DNA from: Clostridium sp. UBA701
Lineage (GTDB): Bacteria > Bacillota > Clostridia > Clostridiales > Clostridiaceae
Reading direction: 5' to 3'
Assembly (NCBI GenBank): GCA_002298125.1
Contig: DBMJ01000011.1
Location: 62,001 to 126,000, forward strand
DNA: 64,000 bases
The notes under the pieces were generated by a model that saw nothing but the letters and a program-made list of their open reading frames with translations, was not told where the DNA came from and ran no database searches. Positions 26,348-34,594 of this stretch are shown one piece after another (positions within the stretch are counted from its first letter, which is position 1; each line of letters starts with the position of its first letter). Both the position numbers and the translations under genes were made by a program.

Positions 26348-29300
26348 TCATGCCTTAACTAGGTCAACGGAAATTATCTTTGATACTCCCTTTTCCTCCA
26401 TGGTAACACCATAAAGTGCATCACTGCATTCCATGGTCCCCTTCCTATGTGTGATTACTATAAATTGAATGTTGTTAGAGAGCTTTTTAAGGAATTTAGC
26501 GTATCTAGATACATTGGCATCATCTAGCGCTGCTTCTATCTCATCCAAAATGCAAAAGGGTGTTGGCTTCATTTTAAGAATTGAGAACAACAATGCTATT
26601 GCAGACAGTACCTTTTCTCCTCCAGACATTAGGTTAATATTTTGAAGCTTTTTTCCAGGAGGTTCTACGTTTATCTCAATGTTGGCACTAAGTTCATCTC
26701 CTTCGCCTAGGATAAGATCTGCTCTGCCACCATCAAATAATTCTCTAAAGGTATCATTAAAATACCCTCTTAAAACATTGAAATTTTCATTGAACATGTG
26801 TCTCATTTTACTTGTCATCTCATCAATTAACTTTAAGAGTTCCTCCTTAGAATTTATGAGATCCTCCCTCTGACCTTTCATAAAATCTAGTTTGTTTTTC
26901 ACCTCTTCATATTCATTTATGGCTCCCAAATTTACTGTTCCAAGTTCCCCTATTCGATTCTTTATATCCACTATGTCTTTTTTATAAGTATCACTTAGAT
27001 CCTCAGAGGTTTTATAGGCCAGGGCTTCTGCATAGGTAAGGTTTAACTCTTCATTAAGCTTTTGCATATGAGAGCTCTTTTCTGTGTCTAACCTAGCAAT
27101 AGCAACCTCCTGACGCCTTTTCTCATCCTCTAATTTATTTAACTGAGGAAGAAAGGTTTCCATATATTCTGAAAGGGCCTTTATCTTTTCCTTAACTTCA
27201 ACCTTGGCAGTCTCTAAATATAACTTGCTTTCTTCAAGCTTGGCACAGTTATTTCTAAGCTTTTCAATTTCATCTTTGCTACCTTCAATAGTCTTTACTT
27301 GTATAACTATTTCAGCTTCACACCTTTTTATTTCCTGCTCACTAATTAATAGCTTTTCATTAAGCTCAAATATGTCTTTGTCAACTCTCTCTAGATCCTT
27401 TATCTTATTTAAGACTATCTCATCTTGTTGAGCTTTTAAAATTCTTGCAGCTGTGAGCTCATCTCTACTGCTCTGAATCTTGATTTCTCCGCCCTTAAGC
27501 TTTTCTTCAAGCAAAGAGAGCATTTCAATATTTTCTGCTTCTTTTAAAGCAAGAACACTTACTTCCTGCTTGCAGCTTTCTACATCACCTTTTATATTAA
27601 CTATGAGCTCATTAATGTCCTTTATTTCTCTGTTTACTACTTGAAGGTTTTGCCTTAGCTTTATATTCTCTTCGTTAAGAGTTTTTATCTTCTCTTCTAT
27701 TTTTGTTATTTCAATGTTGTGATTATATATTACATCACTATAGTTTAGACTTTCCTCATCTTTTTTCTTATATTCAGTTCGCATACCTTCAATTTTTTTA
27801 TTTAATTCCTCTACCTCTTCTTTAAGCACCTGTAATGATCCCTTAAGGGCTTCTATTTCCTGTTTTCTTCCAAGCACATTGCTGCTCTTAAAGCCCATAC
27901 TGCCTCCAGTTAAAGCTCCTCCAGGACTCACAACCTCTCCTTCTAGGGTAACTATTTTTATACTATGGCCACTAAGTCTAGAAAGGTTCACTGCATTATC
28001 CATGGTGTCACAGATTACTGTCCTTCCTAAAACATACTCCACAGCTGGAATATATCTTTTATCGCAGCTAACAAGGTCACTGGCAATGCCAAGAAAGCCC
28101 TTGCCATGAGCTACAACATCTGAGAGGTATAGCTTCTTTGATGTAATGTCTGATAGTGGTAGAAAGGTTACTCTTCCCAGCTTATTATGCTTTAAATATT
28201 TTATAAGACCCTTTGCAAGCTCTGAATCCTCGGTGATGATATCTGATATAGCTGCCCCAAGAGCAATTTCAATGGCAGTAGAATGCTCACGCTTCGCTGT
28301 TATTACCTCACCTAAGAGCTGACATTTTCCCTGTGCTTCTCTTATCTTGCCTTCATCAATGTGCTGCATGAGGTTTTTGGAGGAACGCGCATAGCCTTCA
28401 TACTGACTTTCCAAATTAGAAAGTAAATTTAAGTTGGCCTCTGTCTTTGTATAGCTGTAATTTTTTTCTTTCAACTGTTTTTCTAAGGCTGTAATGGATA
28501 TTGTAATATCACTCATGGTCTTTTTACAGCTTTTTATCTTTTGATTAAGCTCTAAAATATTATTAGAGGTTAGCTGTTGTTCTTTTTCCATGTTGGCACG
28601 GGTACTTTCATTTATAGACAGCGAATTTTTATAACTTTCACAGGTCTGTTCCAGCTGTATAAGCTTATTATTATAGCTATCCTCTTGAGATCGCGCCATG
28701 TTTACTTTATTTTTTGCCTCTGCAGAAGAGCTGATTATTTCAAATTGCTCCTCCTTTAACTTCTTAATTAGCAAATTATTTTCACTAAAAGCATCATTTT
28801 CTGTTATAAGGGCTTTTTCTTTTAAGCTTATGCTCTCATCAATTTGCTTTTGCTTTAGTTGTAATTCTTCTAAGGTTTTTTCTTCTGAGTTTTTAAGCTC
28901 AATTAAAGAAGCTTTTTTCTCATATAAAAGTTTTAGTTCCTGACTTGACTTTTCAATAAGAAGACTATAATTATTTATTTTTTCTTGAGTTAATACTACT
29001 TCACTTTGTAGCTCTTGAAGCTTGTTATTGTATTTAAAGTAGTTATCTTGATTTTCTGAAATCTGCTCCTCCATTGCCTCCTGTTTGTTTTGAAGCTCTG
29101 CATGCTTTGCTTTGCATTCTTCCCTCTCTACACTTAACTTAGTGTATTCTACCTCAGTGGACTTTATAGCATCTTCAATACTAATAAGGCGCTTGTCAAT
29201 TCTCTCAATGGAGTAGAGAATAATATTTATTTCTCTATGCTTTAAATTTTCTGACAGAGTTATAAATTCCCTAGCCTTCTTGCTGTCCTCTTCTAGTGGG

Positions 29301-29908
29301 CCCAGCCTTTCTTCATAGGTAGAGTAAATATCATTGATCCTTACCAAATTATCTTCTGTATTATTTAGCTTCTTTATAGCCTCTTCTTTTCTTGTCTTGT
29401 ATTTAACTATTCCTGCAGCTTCCTCTAGGAGAGCTCTTCTATCCTCAGGTTTTCCGCTTAAAATAGCATCAATCTTTCCCTGTCCAATAATAGAATAGCC
29501 TTCCTTTCCAATACCAGTGTCCATAAATAGCTCTTGTATGTCTCTTAATCTGCACAGGGAAGTATTGATAAAATACTCACTTTCTCCTGAACGATATAGT
29601 CTCCTAGTTACAGTAACATCACTGTAGTCAATTTGAAGTGCATTATCACTGTTGTCTAAGGTGAGGGATACTTGAGCCAAGCTAACTGGCTTTCTAAACT
29701 GAGTACCAGCAAAAATTACATCCTCCATTCTGCCTCCTCTTAAGCTCTTTACACTTTGCTCTCCAAGAACCCATCTTACTGCATCAGAAATATTGCTCTT
29801 ACCACTGCCATTAGGCCCTACTACAGATGTAACCCCTTTTTTAAAAATTAAATCTGTCTTATCTGCAAAGGATTTAAATCCTCTTATTTCAATTGACTTT
29901 AAAAACAT
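26348..29908 (-). CDS. smc: Chromosome partition protein SMC
   Basis: SMC is the condensin ATPase that organises and segregates the chromosome with ScpA and ScpB. The 1186-residue protein has Walker A GPNGSGKSN at about 32-40. Two long coiled coils flank a hinge near 500-660 (GYARSSKNLM through the GGALTGGSMG block). The C-terminal head carries the signature NLMSGGEKVLSAIAL and Walker B FCILDEIEAALDD. The ATG follows GGGGTG. A 31-residue membrane peptide gene lies just upstream and ftsY downstream. Confidence 0.98.
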   Translation of the reverse strand: MFLKSIEIRGFKSFADKTDLIFKKGVTSVVGPNGSGKSNISDAVRWVLGEQSVKSLRGGRMEDVIFAGTQFRKPVSLAQVSLTLDNSDNALQIDYSDVTVTRRLYRSGESEYFINTSLCRLRDIQELFMDTGIGKEGYSIIGQGKIDAILSGKPEDRRALLEEAAGIVKYKTRKEEAIKKLNNTEDNLVRINDIYSTYEERLGPLEEDSKKAREFITLSENLKHREINIILYSIERIDKRLISIEDAIKSTEVEYTKLSVEREECKAKHAELQNKQEAMEEQISENQDNYFKYNNKLQELQSEVVLTQEKINNYSLLIEKSSQELKLLYEKKASLIELKNSEEKTLEELQLKQKQIDESISLKEKALITENDAFSENNLLIKKLKEEQFEIISSSAEAKNKVNMARSQEDSYNNKLIQLEQTCESYKNSLSINESTRANMEKEQQLTSNNILELNQKIKSCKKTMSDITISITALEKQLKEKNYSYTKTEANLNLLSNLESQYEGYARSSKNLMQHIDEGKIREAQGKCQLLGEVITAKREHSTAIEIALGAAISDIITEDSELAKGLIKYLKHNKLGRVTFLPLSDITSKKLYLSDVVAHGKGFLGIASDLVSCDKRYIPAVEYVLGRTVICDTMDNAVNLSRLSGHSIKIVTLEGEVVSPGGALTGGSMGFKSSNVLGRKQEIEALKGSLQVLKEEVEELNKKIEGMRTEYKKKDEESLNYSDVIYNHNIEITKIEEKIKTLNEENIKLRQNLQVVNREIKDINELIVNIKGDVESCKQEVSVLALKEAENIEMLSLLEEKLKGGEIKIQSSRDELTAARILKAQQDEIVLNKIKDLERVDKDIFELNEKLLISEQEIKRCEAEIVIQVKTIEGSKDEIEKLRNNCAKLEESKLYLETAKVEVKEKIKALSEYMETFLPQLNKLEDEKRRQEVAIARLDTEKSSHMQKLNEELNLTYAEALAYKTSEDLSDTYKKDIVDIKNRIGELGTVNLGAINEYEEVKNKLDFMKGQREDLINSKEELLKLIDEMTSKMRHMFNENFNVLRGYFNDTFRELFDGGRADLILGEGDELSANIEINVEPPGKKLQNINLMSGGEKVLSAIALLFSILKMKPTPFCILDEIEAALDDANVSRYAKFLKKLSNNIQFIVITHRKGTMECSDALYGVTMEEKGVSKIISVDLVKA

Positions 29909-29935
29909 AAACGCACCCCATATACCCCTAGATTA

Positions 29936-30031
29936 TTATTTTAAGAAAGCTGCTAATAAGCTAAAAACAAAAATTACAATTAAAAGATAAACCATTACTT
30001 TAGACATTTTTTCTCTATTGTTTTTATTCAC
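29936..30031 (-). CDS. Tiny DUF4044-like single-pass membrane protein
   Basis: A 31-codon frame starts at GTG, six bases after GAGGTG, and ends 27 bases before the smc start. The basic N-terminus (MNKNNREKMSKV) is followed by one hydrophobic helix (MVYLLIVIFVFSLLAAFL) and a terminal lysine. Size, basic head and single helix match DUF4044, a short Firmicute membrane family of unknown role; the assignment is by pattern, not by search. It is probably co-transcribed with smc. Confidence 0.65.
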   Translation of the reverse strand: MNKNNREKMSKVMVYLLIVIFVFSLLAAFLK

Positions 30032-30140
30032 ACTATTCACCTCAATAATAGGAAATTACCTTTTAAGTTTATAATATCTATAATAAAAAATCAAATAATA
30101 CTGCAAAGTAGTAGTATCAGTCCTCTTATAGTTTTTAAAA

Positions 30141-30168
30141 AAGAAAAAAACCGTGTCACCACGGTTTA
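30141..30168 (-). terminator. Rho-independent terminator after spoVS
   Basis: AAACCGTG and CACGGTTT pair perfectly across a four-base loop, followed on the minus strand by a run of eight T. It closes the spoVS gene. Confidence 0.9.
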
Positions 30169-30175
30169 ATATGTT

Positions 30176-30436
30176 TTATCTTGGCTCTACTATGAATTTT
30201 ATTGCAGTTCTTTCTTCCCCTTCAATGATAATCTCAGAAAAGGCTGGCACAACTACTAAATCAATTCCATTTGGTGCTACAAACCCCCTGGTAATAGCTA
30301 TGGCCTTTACTGCCTGATTTACTGCTCCTGCACCAACCGCCTGCACCTCTGCTGTATTATTTTCTCTTAAAACTGCTGCAAGTGCACCTGCTACGGATTT
30401 AGGCTGTGATTGAGCTGATACCTTTAATACTTCCAT
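30176..30436 (-). CDS. spoVS: Stage V sporulation protein S
   Basis: SpoVS is an 86-residue Alba-fold protein required for coat assembly and stage V in B. subtilis. The sequence (MEVLKVSAQSQPKSVAGALA, then GAGAVNQAVKAIAITRGFVAPNG) is nearly invariant in spore formers. The ATG follows GGGGAGG. It has its own terminator and is separated by about 66 bp from the radical SAM gene, so it is probably monocistronic. Confidence 0.97.
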   Translation of the reverse strand: MEVLKVSAQSQPKSVAGALAAVLRENNTAEVQAVGAGAVNQAVKAIAITRGFVAPNGIDLVVVPAFSEIIIEGEERTAIKFIVEPR

Positions 30437-30502
30437 ATAAAATTCCTCCCCATATGAACTACTAATGATTAGTTATACAGAGATAATATTCTATACAATA
30501 TT

Positions 30503-31576
30503 TTAATATCCTTCTTTAGGGTTTTTTTGAAAATATTCATAAACCGACACAATTCTACTTTCTGTACCGGATTTTGTAACAAAAGTATCACGTTCAACAA
30601 TATCACTCTGTTTAACTATAACTTTTGTTGTCTTTAATTGTTTCATCATGTCATTAAAAATTTTTTTCTTACAAGCATACACCTTTGAGATATCTCGGGG
30701 GTTTATTGAAACTTCCACATCACTTTCCTCACAATTTGTTACAACTTGTCTTATTGCATCATTGAAGATTGAGCTCTCTACCAATTCTCTAAAGGCTGGG
30801 TGAAAAGGTCCTGCAACTATTTCTCCACCTTCATTAATTTCCTCTGTGGGTTGAAGTCCTATGCGTATTACCTTTATATTAGCCTCTCTTAGCATTAGAT
30901 AAATAGTTTTAGCTATATCTACTGCTTCCTCTAAGGTGTAGGGTACATATATGCCTCTATTAAACATATCCTCCATAGGAGTATTTTTTATTACAAGGGC
31001 TGGATAAATCCTGCAAAGCTCAGGACCAAGAGAGATTATCTTCTTAGTAGTGTCAATATCCTTATTAAAATTATCACTTGGAAGTCCAAGCATTATTTGA
31101 TGCCCGAGGGTAAAGCCATAATCCTTTATTAGCTTTGAAGCGTAACCAACCTGTTCTATACTGTGTCCACGGCCAGATTTTTTAAGCACCTCTTCATCTA
31201 AGGATTGAATACCCAATTCTATAATATCTACACCATAGCACTTTAATCTTGTTAATATACCATCATCAATGTAGTCTGGTCTTGTGGAAAGCCTTATATA
31301 GTTAACAGCTCCTCTATCCTTATATTCCTTTGCAATACATAGAAAGCTCTCTTGAAGCTCTACAGGGATAGCTGTAAAAGTACCTCCAAAGAAGGAAATC
31401 TCTTTAATACTATCTTTAGGAATAGTTAAAAGATGCTTTTCTATGGTGTCTATTATAAATTCACAAGTGACCTGCTCACTGCTACCAGTAATGCTGTGTT
31501 GATTGCAAAATACACAATTGTGAGGACAGCCAATGTGAGGTACAAAAATTGGAATTATATAATGTCTGCTATTCAT
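30503..31576 (-). CDS. Elp3-like radical SAM protein
   Basis: This 357-residue protein has the radical SAM cluster motif CPHNCVFC (C17, C21, C24), followed by FFGGTFTAIP and STRPDYIDD, which place it in the Elp3/MiaB-type radical SAM group. It lacks the GNAT acetyltransferase domain of true Elp3, so tRNA U34 modification cannot be assumed. Clostridia carry this gene regularly next to rnc; the substrate is unknown. The ATG lies inside the end of rnc (8-bp overlap) with GGAGGG upstream, so it is translationally coupled to rnc. Confidence 0.85.
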   Translation of the reverse strand: MNSRHYIIPIFVPHIGCPHNCVFCNQHSITGSSEQVTCEFIIDTIEKHLLTIPKDSIKEISFFGGTFTAIPVELQESFLCIAKEYKDRGAVNYIRLSTRPDYIDDGILTRLKCYGVDIIELGIQSLDEEVLKKSGRGHSIEQVGYASKLIKDYGFTLGHQIMLGLPSDNFNKDIDTTKKIISLGPELCRIYPALVIKNTPMEDMFNRGIYVPYTLEEAVDIAKTIYLMLREANIKVIRIGLQPTEEINEGGEIVAGPFHPAFRELVESSIFNDAIRQVVTNCEESDVEVSINPRDISKVYACKKKIFNDMMKQLKTTKVIVKQSDIVERDTFVTKSGTESRIVSVYEYFQKNPKEGY

Positions 31577-32261
31577 TTATTCCCTCCATTTTTGCTAGGG
31601 CTTCCTTTGCAGCATTTTGCTCAGCTTCTTTTTTACTGTAGCCACTGCCCTTACCTTTCAATTCACCATTCACCTTAATTTCTGTGTAAAAAATCCTTCT
31701 ATGAGCTGGTCCCTCTTCCTTCACCACATCATAGTCAATAGATACTTCACCGGTTTTTTGAAGCCTCTCTTGAAGGGTGGTTTTATAGTCTAATATAATT
31801 TCATTGTTTACTGCCTTATCAATGACAGCTTTAAAATTTTCTTTTATAAATTCTTGTGCCCTTTCTATCCCCCTATCTAAATATACAGCAGCAATTACAG
31901 CCTCCACTGCGTCAGCAAGAATAGACACCCTGCGCCTACCACCAGTGAGTTCTTCTCCCTTACTCATCCTCAAATATTTACCCAGCTCCCATTTTAGAGC
32001 TATTTCATACAGAGAGTTTTCACATACTATTAGGGAACGAAGCTTTGTTAGTTCACCTTCACTTTTATTTTCATCTTTTGAGAAAAGGTACATTGAGATA
32101 GTCAGTTGTAGTACTGAATCTCCTAAAAATTCCAAACGTTCGTTATATAATACATTCTTTTTCTCGTTAGCATAGGAGCTGTGGGTTAGAGCAGTAATAA
32201 GTAGCTTTTCATCTTCAAACTCTACCCCAAGTAATTCCTGTAGTTCATGGTATTTGTTCAT
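31569..32261 (-). CDS. rnc: Ribonuclease III
   Basis: RNase III cuts double-stranded RNA and processes rRNA precursors. The catalytic block NERLEFLGDSVLQL and downstream acidic residues (ADAVEAVIAAVYLD) are present, followed by a C-terminal dsRNA-binding domain ending KKEAEQNAAKEAL. ATG 32261 is chosen for its AAGGGAAG ribosome site and gives 230 residues; the frame stays open for 13 codons upstream without one. The terminator between acpP and rnc implies a separate promoter or readthrough. Confidence 0.97.
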   Translation of the reverse strand: MNKYHELQELLGVEFEDEKLLITALTHSSYANEKKNVLYNERLEFLGDSVLQLTISMYLFSKDENKSEGELTKLRSLIVCENSLYEIALKWELGKYLRMSKGEELTGGRRRVSILADAVEAVIAAVYLDRGIERAQEFIKENFKAVIDKAVNNEIILDYKTTLQERLQKTGEVSIDYDVVKEEGPAHRRIFYTEIKVNGELKGKGSGYSKKEAEQNAAKEALAKMEGINE

Positions 32262-32337
32262 AATTTCTTCCCTTCCAATGCATTTTTTAACCCTCAGCAT
32301 TTGATAAAAACTAAAAAATACATTAAAACTAATAAAT

Positions 32338-32364
32338 AAAGTCCCGTTTTCACGGGACCTTTAT
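32338..32364 (-). terminator. Rho-independent terminator after acpP
   Basis: GTCCCGT pairs with ACGGGAC across a short loop and is followed by TTTATTT on the minus strand, right after the acpP stop. Confidence 0.8.
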
Positions 32365-32597
32365 TATTCTTCCACATGAGTTTTTATGTACTCAACTACA
32401 TCGCCCACTGTGGCTACTTTTTCTGCAGCCTCATCTGGAATTTCAATGTCAAACTCAGCTTCAAGAGCCATGATTAACTCTACTACATCCAATGAATCTG
32501 CACCTAAATCGTCAATAAAAGATGATTCCATAGTTATTTCTTCAGCATCAATACCTAGTTGTTCAGATATAATATCTTTAACTTTTTCAAAAGTCAT
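32364..32597 (-). CDS. acpP: Acyl carrier protein
   Basis: AcpP carries growing acyl chains on a phosphopantetheine arm during fatty acid synthesis. The 77-residue acidic helical protein has the attachment serine S35 in DLGADSLDVVELIMALE. The ATG follows GGGGAGGTGATATA. A good SigA promoter lies at 32626-32654. It is next to plsX, whose product uses acyl-ACP, which fits a lipid-synthesis neighbourhood. Confidence 0.98.
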   Translation of the reverse strand: MTFEKVKDIISEQLGIDAEEITMESSFIDDLGADSLDVVELIMALEAEFDIEIPDEAAEKVATVGDVVEYIKTHVEE

Positions 32598-32625
32598 TAT
32601 ATCACCTCCCCATTATTATAATTAG

Positions 32626-32654
32626 ATAATATTACATAACTATCTATGCGTCAA
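32626..32654 (-). promoter_or_regulatory. SigA-type promoter for acpP
   Basis: On the minus strand TTGACG (32649-32654) and TATTAT (32626-32631) are separated by 17 bp, about 29 bp upstream of the acpP ATG. Confidence 0.65.
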
Positions 32655-32686
32655 TAATAATTAAATATTCCCCAATATAAAAATTT

Positions 32687-33691
32687 TTATTTATCACAAT
32701 CTAGAGTAGTGGATATTCCCTGGGAAATTTTTCCTAAAATATCCTTCTCGTTAAACCTTATTGCTTGCTTTATTGCATTTTTTATAGCTCTAGCATCTGA
32801 GCTGCCATGTGCCTTAATACAAGCTCCCTTAACTCCTAAAAATGGTGCTCCGCCATACTCCTTATAATCAAATTGCACTTTAAACTTCTTAAAAACAGGC
32901 TTGAGTAGTAAGCCTCCTAAAGTGGTTATGGCAGAGGACTTTATTTCTTCCTTTAAAATTGAAAAAATATTTGAAGTAACCCCTTCATACATTTTTAAAA
33001 CCGTATTACCTACAAAGCCATCACATACAATTACCTTAGTGTCTCCAGTAGGAATATCTCTAGGCTCCACGTTTCCAGCAAAGTTTATGGGAGCAGCACT
33101 TAGAAGTTTATATGTACTCTTTGTAAGTTCATTTCCCTTTTCTTCCTCAGCACCAATATTTACCAAACCAACCTTAGGATTGTTTACATTTAGTATATTT
33201 TCAAAATATACCTTTCCCATTACTGCAAATTGCAATAAGTTTATAGGCTTACAGTCCACATTTGCACCGCAGTCAATTACCATGAATACACCTCGTCTAC
33301 CAGGCATAACTGGAGCTAATGCAGGCCTATCTACCCCTTTAATCCTTCCAACAATAAGCAGTGCCCCTGCAAGAAATGCTCCTGTACTACCTGCAGATAC
33401 AATTGCATCTGCCTCTTTTTCCTTAACCATATATAATGCTCTTGTAAGACTTGAGTCTTTTTTCCTTCTCACTGCCATAACTGGAGCTTCGTTTGGGCTT
33501 ATTACTTCCGTGGTGGGTATTACCACTATGCCATCCTTATTATACTCATACTTCGACAATTCATTATTTATTGCAGCCCTATCACCTGTAATTGCTATAT
33601 CCACTCCATATTCATTATGAGCTAGAACGCAGCCCTTTACTATTTCTTGTGGAGAATGATCTCCACCCATACCATCAACTACTACTCTCAT
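32687..33691 (-). CDS. plsX: Phosphate acyltransferase PlsX
   Basis: PlsX converts acyl-ACP to acyl-phosphate, the first step of phospholipid synthesis in most Gram-positives. The 334-residue protein starts VVVDGMGGDHSP and contains GSTGAFLAGALLIVGRIKGVDRPAL, VIDCGANVDCKP and the C-terminal GAPFLGVKGACIKAHGSSD block. The ATG follows AGGAG. It lies between rpmF and acpP, the widespread yceD-rpmF-plsX-acpP order, although fabD/fabG do not follow here. Confidence 0.97.
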   Translation of the reverse strand: MRVVVDGMGGDHSPQEIVKGCVLAHNEYGVDIAITGDRAAINNELSKYEYNKDGIVVIPTTEVISPNEAPVMAVRRKKDSSLTRALYMVKEKEADAIVSAGSTGAFLAGALLIVGRIKGVDRPALAPVMPGRRGVFMVIDCGANVDCKPINLLQFAVMGKVYFENILNVNNPKVGLVNIGAEEEKGNELTKSTYKLLSAAPINFAGNVEPRDIPTGDTKVIVCDGFVGNTVLKMYEGVTSNIFSILKEEIKSSAITTLGGLLLKPVFKKFKVQFDYKEYGGAPFLGVKGACIKAHGSSDARAIKNAIKQAIRFNEKDILGKISQGISTTLDCDK

Positions 33692-33796
33692 ACAAAACTC
33701 CTATACAGGATTCACATCCTTTCATCTATCTAATAAAAAAAGTATATTATAAGTAAAATATAAATACAATATTTCCTTCATAGAACAAAAAAATAA

Positions 33797-33820
33797 AAGA
33801 AAGTCTTTCGACTTTCTTAT
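33797..33820 (-). terminator. Rho-independent terminator after rpmF
   Basis: AAGAAAGTC and GACTTTCTT form a perfect 9-bp stem with a four-base loop, followed by TTTATTTTTTT on the minus strand. Confidence 0.85.
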
Positions 33821-33821
33821 A

Positions 33822-34004
33822 TTATTTTTCTGAAGATACTATTTCTTTACCCTTATAATATCCGCATTTTTTGCATACTCTATGAGCGAGCTTCATTTCA
33901 TGGCATTGAGGACACTCTATAATTCCTGGTAAGCTTAACTTGAAAGTTTGAGCTCTTCTAGAGTCTCTTCTGGATTTTGAAAATCTTCTAGCTGGATTTC
34001 CCAC
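33822..34004 (-). CDS. rpmF: 50S ribosomal protein L32
   Basis: L32 is a small zinc-ribbon protein of the large subunit. The N-terminus GNPARRFSKSRRDSRRA is the family signature, and four cysteines (CPQC and CKKC) form the zinc site. I place the start at GTG 34004, eight bases after AGGAGG; an earlier in-frame GTG is part of that ribosome site. This gives 60 residues. It is 13 bp after yceD. Confidence 0.96.
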   Translation of the reverse strand: MGNPARRFSKSRRDSRRAQTFKLSLPGIIECPQCHEMKLAHRVCKKCGYYKGKEIVSSEK

Positions 34005-34017
34005 TCTAAACACCTCC

Positions 34018-34512
34018 TTATTTATCTGAGAAAAAGTCTTTCAGTTTTGAAAGTCTTGGATCCTCAAAAGATACTCCGCAACTACATCCATTGCTATTTA
34101 GAACTTTACCACAGGTAGGGCAAATTCCCTTACAATTATCATTACACAGTTTCTTTATAGGCAAAGACATCACAATAGCATTTTCCACTAGTGGCTTTAT
34201 GTCGATTTCTTCAGCTTGGAAGGGTTCAATTCCTTCCTCTTCATATGCATCCTTGGAAAATTTCTCGTGAAATTCAATGTTTATGGGGTATTTGAACTGC
34301 TCCAAGCACCTAGAACAGGTAATATAAGCCTCGGCGGTGATATCACCATCTACACTTATTATGTTCTCTAGAATGCTCAAGGTTAAATCTAATTTAACTG
34401 GGCCAATAAGCCTTATATCTTCACCACAGAAGATATCCTCTTCGTGAAAATATGTGGTCAAAGCTTTTTTTGAGTGTTTCTTCCTCATTAAATCAGATAC
34501 ATCAATATTCAT
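34018..34512 (-). CDS. yceD: YceD/DUF177 family protein
   Basis: YceD is a conserved partner of rpmF, implicated in 23S rRNA accumulation in other bacteria; its precise role is unsettled. This 164-residue member has the DUF177 CSRCLEQFKYP motif and a C-terminal cysteine-rich cluster (CNDNCKGICPTCG then CSCG) that probably binds zinc. The ATG follows GAGGTGG. A near-consensus SigA promoter at 34543-34571 drives yceD-rpmF. Confidence 0.9.
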   Translation of the reverse strand: MNIDVSDLMRKKHSKKALTTYFHEEDIFCGEDIRLIGPVKLDLTLSILENIISVDGDITAEAYITCSRCLEQFKYPINIEFHEKFSKDAYEEEGIEPFQAEEIDIKPLVENAIVMSLPIKKLCNDNCKGICPTCGKVLNSNGCSCGVSFEDPRLSKLKDFFSDK

Positions 34513-34542
34513 AAACCCACCTCTTTATGTCAACCACAATTA

Positions 34543-34571
34543 ATTATATAAAGTGTATTAAAAAAAGTCAA
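34543..34571 (-). promoter_or_regulatory. SigA promoter for yceD-rpmF
   Basis: TTGACT (34566-34571) and TATAAT (34543-34548) with a 17-bp spacer on the minus strand, giving a predicted leader of about 25 nt. This is one of the best SigA matches in the window. Confidence 0.78.
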
Positions 34572-34594
34572 GTTATATTTGGTTAAATGGCTTA

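Noticed and set aside
30437..30502. SigH or SigA promoter for spoVS
   Set aside because: No match to the SigH consensus, and the SigA candidate has 15-bp spacing; undecided from sequence.
32901..33620. 239-codon plus-strand frame opposite plsX
   Set aside because: Shadow of plsX; no start signal, and the composition is typical of a reverse-complement frame.
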